DNA of 64,000 nucleotides, from the NCBI GenBank assembly GCA_947445035.1, contig CANFCK010000003.1:62001-126000 (forward strand), given 5' to 3'. Position 1 is the first letter of the stretch. Every line of letters starts with the position of its first letter. A program made the position numbers and the translations under genes. Shown here in pieces: positions 59,182-64,000 of this stretch. The notes under the pieces were generated by a model. That model searched no databases, was not told the origin of the DNA, and worked only from the letters and a program-made list of their open reading frames with translations. This stretch comes from Deltaproteobacteria bacterium (GTDB lineage: Bacteria > Myxococcota_A > UBA796 > SXON01).

Positions 59182-60408
59182 CTACGCCCCCGCCCGCGAG
59201 AATCGATGCCACCAATCGTGGACGAAGATCAGGAAAAACGCTCCATACTCGACGACGCGCACCCACCGCGCCTCGTGCCAGGCGCCGGTCGCGTCGGCAG
59301 TGGCGAGGACCAGGTACGACAGCGGTGCCAGCGCCGCGAGCCACAACCACGCCCGCTCCCCTCGCCAGAGCGCAGGGACCAGGGGCCACAAAATGTACCA
59401 AGGATGTACGGTCGGCGACAGGATCACGAAGGCTCCGAACACCCAGAGGCCGAGGCTCGCCCGATCCCGTCGGGTCACCACCGCCCAGAGCGTCACCAGC
59501 GCGCCGAGGACGAGCAGCAGCGCGCGCGACTCGCGGTCGCCCAAAAACATCGTGACCAGTGGATACATGGAACCGTTGAACGACCAGTGAGCGCCGTAGT
59601 TGCGGAGCCCATCAAGCGCGCCCACGCCGACCAGAGGCCACCCGACGAGCGTGGTTGCGAGCCCGGCGACCAACCACACGCGCAGGGGGCGGCCAACCAG
59701 AAAAACGGCAGGCAGCAGCTTCAACATCGCCCCGAGCCACGCCGCGACAACGCTCCCCCGCAGTGCCAGCGCCACCAAAAGCGCGCCGACCGCCTCGAGG
59801 TGGCCGTTCCCCGCGGCCTCAACGACCGGGAGTGGGAGGAGCGCCCACAACCAGCCCAAGCGCGGCTCGCGGTGCCAGAGCACGATCACCGTGACGACGT
59901 CCGCCACGCCCATGAAAATTTTCACGCCGAGGACTCCGAACGGGGCCAGGCCGAAGAAAAGAGCCTGGGCGAGCGGCGGGTAGAGCGAGGACACGGTCTT
60001 GTGATTGACCAGCACCCAGTTCGCATCCCGTAGCCCGGTGAGCTCGATGGCATCGGGCGCGTGGACAAAGGGCGAGTACCCCGCCAACCAGACGCGCCCC
60101 TCCCACACGTAGCGGTGAACGTCGTCCGACAGGGTGGGCGGCCACGCCAAGAACGGGGCACGAACCAGGGCCGCGACCACCACCAGGGCTACGAGCGAAG
60201 AAACGAAGGCGGCTTCGGGGCCCCGGGAGGGGCCGGCGCCCACCGGGCGAGCGGCGCCCTGCGCGTTCCCCAAAAGAATCACCACCACCACGCCCCAGAC
60301 CACGAGCCCAATCGACACCGCCACCGGTTGCAGCCGGGGATCGCCGACACCACCGAGGGCGAGGCTCGCGAAGATGGAAACCAGCGCTGCGGCGACGATC
60401 GGGCGCAC
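59182..60408 (-). CDS. GT-C type polyprenol-phosphate-sugar glycosyltransferase
   Basis: A 408-residue integral membrane protein with about ten TM helices. It resembles GT87/ALG-like mannosyltransferases: the first periplasmic loop has SDDVHRYVWEGRVWLAGYSPFVHAPD (the catalytic Asp-Asp of GT-C enzymes), SSLYPPLAQALF follows, and a later loop has STVHPWYILW-like SPTVHPWYILWPL. It would transfer a sugar from a polyprenyl-phosphate donor at the periplasmic face. GTG 60408 has TAAGCG 6 nt upstream and is 32 bp from the divergent OmpA-like gene. Confidence 0.83.
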   Translation of the reverse strand: MRPIVAAALVSIFASLALGGVGDPRLQPVAVSIGLVVWGVVVVILLGNAQGAARPVGAGPSRGPEAAFVSSLVALVVVAALVRAPFLAWPPTLSDDVHRYVWEGRVWLAGYSPFVHAPDAIELTGLRDANWVLVNHKTVSSLYPPLAQALFFGLAPFGVLGVKIFMGVADVVTVIVLWHREPRLGWLWALLPLPVVEAAGNGHLEAVGALLVALALRGSVVAAWLGAMLKLLPAVFLVGRPLRVWLVAGLATTLVGWPLVGVGALDGLRNYGAHWSFNGSMYPLVTMFLGDRESRALLLVLGALVTLWAVVTRRDRASLGLWVFGAFVILSPTVHPWYILWPLVPALWRGERAWLWLAALAPLSYLVLATADATGAWHEARWVRVVEYGAFFLIFVHDWWHRFSRAGA

Positions 60409-60414
60409 ACGCCG

Positions 60415-60420
60415 CGCTTA
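60415..60420 (-). promoter_or_regulatory. Candidate leaderless -10 for the GT-C gene
   Basis: TAAGCG (within GCTAAGCG) on the minus strand ends 6 nt before GTG 60408. It is back-to-back with 60429-60434, 8 bp apart. Confidence 0.33.
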
Positions 60421-60428
60421 GCACCGAG

Positions 60429-60434
60429 TTAGCC
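60429..60434 (+). promoter_or_regulatory. Candidate leaderless -10 for the OmpA-like gene
   Basis: TTAGCC (within GAGTTAGCC) ends 6 nt before GTG 60441. No ribosome binding site is present. Confidence 0.33.
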
Positions 60435-60440
60435 GCCCGC

Positions 60441-61169
60441 GTGGCTCGGTCTCTGCGCATTCTGCTGTTCTTGGTGGCCCCCGCCCTTTTCGCGGCCAAG
60501 TGCGGGAAGAAGATCGAAGACGAGGTCACCCCGCCCGATCGTGTGCTCAACTCGCCCGACGTGACCCTCCAAGTGGCTTCCATCGACCCCAACTTTGGCA
60601 CCGCCGGCACCAGCTTTTCGGCCGAGGTCTTCGGGAACGGCTTCGAAAATGGGTCGAACGTGACAATCGGTGGCGCGCCGGCCGATGCCCGCTATCGCGA
60701 CAGCTCAACGCTCGTCGTGACCGTGCCGGCACTCTCCGTCGGCAGCTACGATGTCGTGGTAGAAAACGTAGATGGCTCGCGGGCAACGTTGAGGCGTGGG
60801 CTGACGCTGGTCGCAGGGGACGCCGGAACGCGCTGCCGTGCGCAGACCGTGCGCTTCGGTTTCGACAGCTCCGTGCTCGATGCCGGGATTCGGGGGCAAA
60901 TCGAATCCGTCGCGACCTGTCTTCGTGACAGCACCGATTTCGTCCGGGTGGAAGGACACTGTGATGACCGTGGTACCACCGAGTACAACCTGGCACTCGG
61001 GCAACGTCGTGCCGACGCGGTCGCCCGCTACCTCGTGGGACTGGGCGTGGCTCCGAGCCGCGTTCAGGCCGTCAGCTATGGCGAAGAGCGTCCGGCATCC
61101 GGCGCTTCGGGCGACGCGGGCTGGGCTGAGAATCGGCGCGTCGAGATCGTTCCAGGGGGGGGGCGGTGA
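60441..61169 (+). CDS. OmpA/Pal-like lipoprotein with IPT/TIG domain
   Basis: A 242-residue envelope protein. The N-terminal signal (MARSLRILLFLVAPALFAAKC) ends in a cysteine, but Lys at -1 is a non-canonical lipobox. An IPT/TIG Ig-like domain (about 44-125: VASIDPNFGTAGTSFSAEVFGNGFENG) precedes an OmpA peptidoglycan-binding domain (about 135-240: VRFGFDSSVLD, VRVEGHCDDRGTTEYNLALGQRRADAV, NRRVEI). The conserved Asp and Arg that bind diaminopimelate are present. It anchors the outer membrane to the cell wall, as Pal does. The stop overlaps the CpoB-like start (TGATG). Confidence 0.88.
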   Translation: MARSLRILLFLVAPALFAAKCGKKIEDEVTPPDRVLNSPDVTLQVASIDPNFGTAGTSFSAEVFGNGFENGSNVTIGGAPADARYRDSSTLVVTVPALSVGSYDVVVENVDGSRATLRRGLTLVAGDAGTRCRAQTVRFGFDSSVLDAGIRGQIESVATCLRDSTDFVRVEGHCDDRGTTEYNLALGQRRADAVARYLVGLGVAPSRVQAVSYGEERPASGASGDAGWAENRRVEIVPGGGR

Positions 61170-62011
61170 TGTTCATTCTCGCGTTGCTCGGCTGCGTTTT
61201 GGATCGCACCGGGCAGTCCGCCTCGACGGTGTATCAGCGCGAGCTTACCGCCGCCCAAGCCCGCGTTCGCGACCTGGAGTCGTTGGGTGAGGACGTCGGG
61301 CGCCGGGTGGCCCAGCTTGAAGAAGTCACCCGTGCGCGGGGCCAGGAAGACATCCTGAAGATGGAAACGGTCGAGGAACTTCGAGGAGAAGTGGCGAAGA
61401 TGCGTGGGGAGTTCGAGACCCTCGACCACGACTACCGCACCTTTGAGACCGCCGCGCTCGGCACGCAGACCGATGTGGATGCCCGCCTGCTCTTCCTCGA
61501 AGCCCGCGTTGGAGGCTTGGAAAAGTCACTGGGCCTGAAACCCCCGCCGCGCCCCGACGGTGACGCTCTCCTGGTGCCAGCCATCGGGCCGGTCACGCCA
61601 AAATCGGGCGATCCCATCGTCGATCCGCCTCCGGTCGAGGTGACAGCGACGCCGGAAGAAGTTTTCGGCCTCATCGGCCAGCACCTCGAGGCCGGGAACG
61701 GGGAAGCAGCGCGCGCAGTCGCCCGTCGTTTCGTGGAGGAGCACCCCGGCGACGACCGCGTGCCTGAGGCCTACTACCGCATCGCCGAAAGCCACCAGAA
61801 CACCGGTGAGTTCAAGCAGGCGGCCACGGCTTTTCAGGTGGTGCTCGACAAGGCGCCAACGTCAACGTGGGCACCCTGGGCGCTTTTGCGACAGGGGGAA
61901 TGTTTCGACAGCCTCGGGCGGAGCAAAGACGCCGCCGTGTTCTACTGTGACGTCGTACGCAAGTACCCCAAGAGCAAGGCGGCGAAAGAGGCAAAGGACA
62001 AGTGCAGGTGA
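61169..62011 (+). CDS. cpoB: CpoB/YbgF-like lipoprotein (coiled coil plus TPR)
   Basis: A 280-residue lipoprotein (MFILALLGC, Cys at 9, no basic N-region). Residues about 18-118 form a coiled coil (YQRELTAAQARVRDLESLGEDV, EELRGEVAKMRGEFETLD). A Pro-rich hinge (about 119-155) leads to three TPR-like repeats (about 160-280: VFGLIGQHLEAGNGEAARAVARRFVEEHPGD, AYYRIAESHQNTGEFKQAATAF, LLRQGECFDSLGRSKDAAVFYCDVVRKYPKS). This is the CpoB arrangement, which links Tol-Pal with peptidoglycan synthesis. The start ATG overlaps the OmpA-like stop. Confidence 0.85.
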   Translation: MFILALLGCVLDRTGQSASTVYQRELTAAQARVRDLESLGEDVGRRVAQLEEVTRARGQEDILKMETVEELRGEVAKMRGEFETLDHDYRTFETAALGTQTDVDARLLFLEARVGGLEKSLGLKPPPRPDGDALLVPAIGPVTPKSGDPIVDPPPVEVTATPEEVFGLIGQHLEAGNGEAARAVARRFVEEHPGDDRVPEAYYRIAESHQNTGEFKQAATAFQVVLDKAPTSTWAPWALLRQGECFDSLGRSKDAAVFYCDVVRKYPKSKAAKEAKDKCR

Positions 62012-62076
62012 GAGTCGGGGACCTTGCCCTGCTGGCCCAGCTGCGTTAGTCACCTGCTCGTACCAACCTCCACGCG

Positions 62077-62106
62077 GAGCGCCCCAGGGGCGCTCTCTTC
62101 GTTTTT
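62077..62106 (+). terminator. Hairpin plus T-run between cpoB and rimP (terminator or rimP leader)
   Basis: GAGCGCC (62077-62083) pairs with GGCGCTC (62089-62095) around CCAGG, and TCTTCGTTTTT follows. It can terminate cpoB transcription. Because it is only 18 nt before the rimP start it may also act as an attenuator in a rimP leader. Confidence 0.6.
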
Positions 62107-62123
62107 GGGTTCAGCGCCGACCG

Positions 62124-62639
62124 ATGCTCACCACCCCCGCCATCCTCCGCCAGCTTCGCGAAGTCGTCGAGCCTTTGGTCGATCGCCTGGGCTACGAGCT
62201 TGTCGGTATCGAACTCGGGGGGGGTGCGTACGGCCCGATCATGCGCATCAGCATCGATCACGCGGGTGGCGTCGGCATCACCGATTGCACCAAGGTCTCT
62301 CGGCAGCTCAGCCCCGCGTTGGACGTCGCCGACCCAATCATCGGCGGGTACGACCTCGAAGTTTCCACGCCGGGAATCGAGCGTCCGGTCCAGAAGGCGG
62401 AAGACTTCGTCCGCTTCGCCGGGTGCGAAATCCGCGTCAAGCCCTTCGGCATCGACAACAAGCGCCGCACCCGTGGCACCCTGCTTGGCCTCGAAGCCGG
62501 CGTGGTGTCGATCCAGGTCGCCGATACCGTCAAGACCTTCCCGTTCGACGCGATCGAACGGGCCAATCTCATGCTCACCGCCGAGCAATTCCAACGGCTC
62601 GGTGAGGGCCTCCCTCCTCTGCAACAGGCAAACCCATGA
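62124..62639 (+). CDS. rimP: Ribosome maturation factor RimP
   Basis: A 171-residue RimP needed for 30S subunit maturation. N-terminal alpha/beta domain (about 10-85: REVVEPLVDRLGYELVGIELGGGAYGPIMRISIDH, ITDCTKVSRQLSPALDV, YDLEVSTPGIERPV) and a C-terminal SH3-like barrel (about 90-155). ATG 62124 is the only start matching family length. It is the first gene of the conserved rimP-nusA-ylxR cluster. The stop overlaps nusA (ATGA). Confidence 0.95.
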   Translation: MLTTPAILRQLREVVEPLVDRLGYELVGIELGGGAYGPIMRISIDHAGGVGITDCTKVSRQLSPALDVADPIIGGYDLEVSTPGIERPVQKAEDFVRFAGCEIRVKPFGIDNKRRTRGTLLGLEAGVVSIQVADTVKTFPFDAIERANLMLTAEQFQRLGEGLPPLQQANP

Positions 62640-63928
62640 ACAGCCCCCTCGCTCGTGATCTCGACGCCGTCGCCAAGGAAAAGAACATCCCGCGCGACGC
62701 CCTCGTCGAAGTTTTGGAACAGGCCATGGAGGCCGCGGCCCGCAAGAAGTACGGCTTGCAGAAGGACCTCGAAGCGCGCTGGAACGAAGAACTCGGCGAG
62801 GTCGAGCTCTTCGAGTTCAAGACGGTCTGCGAAGAAGTGGAGGACGATCAGATCGAGATCGATCTTCCCGACGCCCGCAAGGAGGACCCCGAGTGCGAGC
62901 TCGGCGACTCCCTCGGCTTCAAGCTCTCCGTGGACGACCTCGGCCGCATCGCCGCCCAGACCGCCAAGCAGGTCATCATCCAAAAGATTCGGGATGCCGA
63001 ACGCGAGATGACCTTCTCGGAGTTCAAGGACCGCAAGGGCGAAATCATCACCGGCATCGTCCGTCGGTTCGAAAAGGGCAACATCATCGTCGATCTTGGC
63101 CGCGCCGAGGCGCTTTTGCCCAAGCGCGAGCAGGTGATCACCGAAACCTACCGCCAAGGTGACCGTATCCAGGCGTACGTCGTAGACATCACGCGGGCCA
63201 CCAAGACCCCTCAGGTCGTGCTCAGCCGCACCCACCCGGGCTTGTTGATGAAGCTCTTCGAGCTCGAGGTTCCCGAGGTCGCAGAGGGGATCGTGCGGAT
63301 CGAAGCGTGCGCGCGCGAACCTGGCCACCGCGCCAAGATCGCGGTCAGCTCGATCGATTCCGACGTCGATCCCGTGGGCGCGTGCGTCGGCATGAAGGGC
63401 TCGCGCGTACAGGCGGTTGTCGCCGAGCTTCGTGGCGAAGCCATCGACATCATCCCGTACCACCCCGACCCCGCCCGCTACGTGGTCCACGCGATCCAGC
63501 CTGCCCACGTGGCGCGCGTCTACATCGACGAAACCGCGCACAAGATGGAGCTCATCGTCCCCGACGATCAGTACAGCAAGGCCATCGGGCGCCGCGGCCA
63601 GAACGTTCGTCTGGCCCAGCACCTCACGGGCTGGGAGGTCGTGGTGCTCAGCGAAGCCAAACACGCCGAGATGAGCGCCCAGGCGCGCTCCGAGCTCCAG
63701 CGAATCGAGGCCCTCTCGCCAGAAGGCGTTGAACTGCTCATCCGTCACGGGTTCCACAGCCTTGCAGAGGTGGCCGACGCCGAGCCCTACGATCTGTCCG
63801 GCATCCTCGGCTGCGAAGAAGACGACGCCGCCGCCGTTATCGCGAGTGCCGAGACCGCATTGGAGGTCATCATTCTGGAGGAGGCCGGTCGCCGTAAGGC
63901 CGCCGCTGAGCTTCCCCCCGAGGCCTAG
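62636..63928 (+). CDS. nusA: Transcription termination/antitermination factor NusA
   Basis: A 430-residue NusA that binds RNA polymerase and nascent RNA in pausing, termination and antitermination. The N-terminal RNAP-binding domain (1-128) is followed by S1 (about 134-200: [28 protein letters not shown]), KH1 (about 225-290: [28 protein letters not shown]) and KH2 (about 295-365: [18 protein letters not shown]). A short helix-hairpin-like C-terminal region (365-430) follows. The N-terminal domain has an acidic insertion around residues 60-90. It lies in an operon with rimP and ylxR. Confidence 0.97.
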   Translation: MNSPLARDLDAVAKEKNIPRDALVEVLEQAMEAAARKKYGLQKDLEARWNEELGEVELFEFKTVCEEVEDDQIEIDLPDARKEDPECELGDSLGFKLSVDDLGRIAAQTAKQVIIQKIRDAEREMTFSEFKDRKGEIITGIVRRFEKGNIIVDLGRAEALLPKREQVITETYRQGDRIQAYVVDITRATKTPQVVLSRTHPGLLMKLFELEVPEVAEGIVRIEACAREPGHRAKIAVSSIDSDVDPVGACVGMKGSRVQAVVAELRGEAIDIIPYHPDPARYVVHAIQPAHVARVYIDETAHKMELIVPDDQYSKAIGRRGQNVRLAQHLTGWEVVVLSEAKHAEMSAQARSELQRIEALSPEGVELLIRHGFHSLAEVADAEPYDLSGILGCEEDDAAAVIASAETALEVIILEEAGRRKAAAELPPEA

Positions 63929-63938
63929 GCCGCGGGGC

Positions 63939-64000
63939 ATGCCCCCCATTCGCACCTGCGTGGTCAGCCGGGAACGTGCGGACCCCGACGACCTCGTCCG
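63939..64000 (+). CDS. ylxR: YlxR (RnpM)-family protein, 5' part only
   Basis: The window ends after 20 codons. The visible N-terminus (MPPIRTCVVSRERADPDDLVR region) matches DUF448/YlxR proteins, which begin RxCVxCRxxxxKxELxR and normally lie between nusA and infB. YlxR is an RNA-binding modulator of RNase P. The second Cys of the family motif is Ser here. Confidence 0.75.
   Translation, partial: MPPIRTCVVSRERADPDDLV

Noticed and set aside
62258..63955. A 565-codon open frame antisense to rimP and nusA, and similar long antisense frames (12767-14041, 22528-24279, 20846-22294, 47000-48588)
   Set aside because: They are exact shadows of well-supported genes. High GC at third positions suppresses stops on the opposite strand, and their translations show no family motifs.

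Overview
The window is dense, high-GC bacterial DNA with no gene-free stretch above about 135 bases. It most likely comes from the Myxococcota (the former Deltaproteobacteria). The supporting features are a CdnL/CarD-type regulator, a MYXO-CTERM-like C-terminal anchor, a MopE-like Asp/Cys repeat lipoprotein, an AgmX/PglI C-terminal domain protein, DUF507, a Hanks-type Ser/Thr kinase and many small lipoproteins with acidic D/S/T/G-rich tethers. GTG starts are common. At least eleven gene junctions overlap by exactly 4 bp (ATGA/GTGA) and three more are TGATG, so translational coupling is a main organising principle. No insertion sequence, integrase, phage module or CRISPR array was seen.

Layout. 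1-3831: 3' end of a mitochondrial-type aconitase, then an SMC-like ATPase coupled to a small helical protein. 3824-8603: lipoprotein, GNAT and rhodanese genes, an exported START-like protein, an unusual LptF/LptG-like pair and CarD. 8688-10789: cysS-rdgB. 10875-14224: a degenerate multi-PAS sensor kinase followed by two stand-alone cNMP-binding-domain proteins. 14259-24648: an alpha-glucan locus. It has an exported GH13, a surface-anchored GH15-like enzyme, a lipoprotein GlgX-like debranching enzyme, a maltoporin-like channel, a lipoprotein and a signal-less GH13-CBM20. 24684-26857: EEP hydrolase, TPR protein, ExbD/TolR-like protein. 26957-31105: operon of 5-formyl-THF cyclo-ligase, exported START-like protein, DUF455 ferritin-like/ATP-grasp fusion and HupE/UreJ protein. 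31214-35635: LysR regulator, Ser/Thr kinase coupled to an M23 endopeptidase, FliA-type sigma factor. 35643-40249: Crp/Fnr regulator, lipoprotein, an 859-residue orphan and DUF507. 40291-46036: MobA-like transferase, START-like and AgmX-type proteins, methyltransferase, MopE-like lipoprotein, tRNA-Arg(TCT) and two further lipoproteins. 46094-49971: pyrimidine salvage/catabolism genes (deaminase, PreA-like, NCS1 permease). 49975-52483: deoxynucleoside kinase, TPR protein, Uma2 nuclease. 52467-60408: glycan genes (O-antigen ligase-like, GT4, nucleotidyltransferase-like, GT2, GT-C) plus LarA. 60441-62011: OmpA/Pal-like and CpoB-like envelope genes. 62124-64000: the conserved rimP-nusA-ylxR cluster, cut by the window end.

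Two genome-wide patterns recur. First, many gene starts have no Shine-Dalgarno sequence but a TA-containing hexamer ending 5-7 nt before the start codon, as expected for leaderless mRNAs. Five divergent gene pairs have start codons only 32-35 bp apart, and in most of them each start has its own hexamer. Second, exported proteins often carry very short signal peptides without a basic N-region. Candidate new biology: the back-to-back leaderless promoters, the SMC-like ATPase/partner pair, the DUF455-ATP-grasp fusion operon and the LptG-like protein with almost no periplasmic domain.
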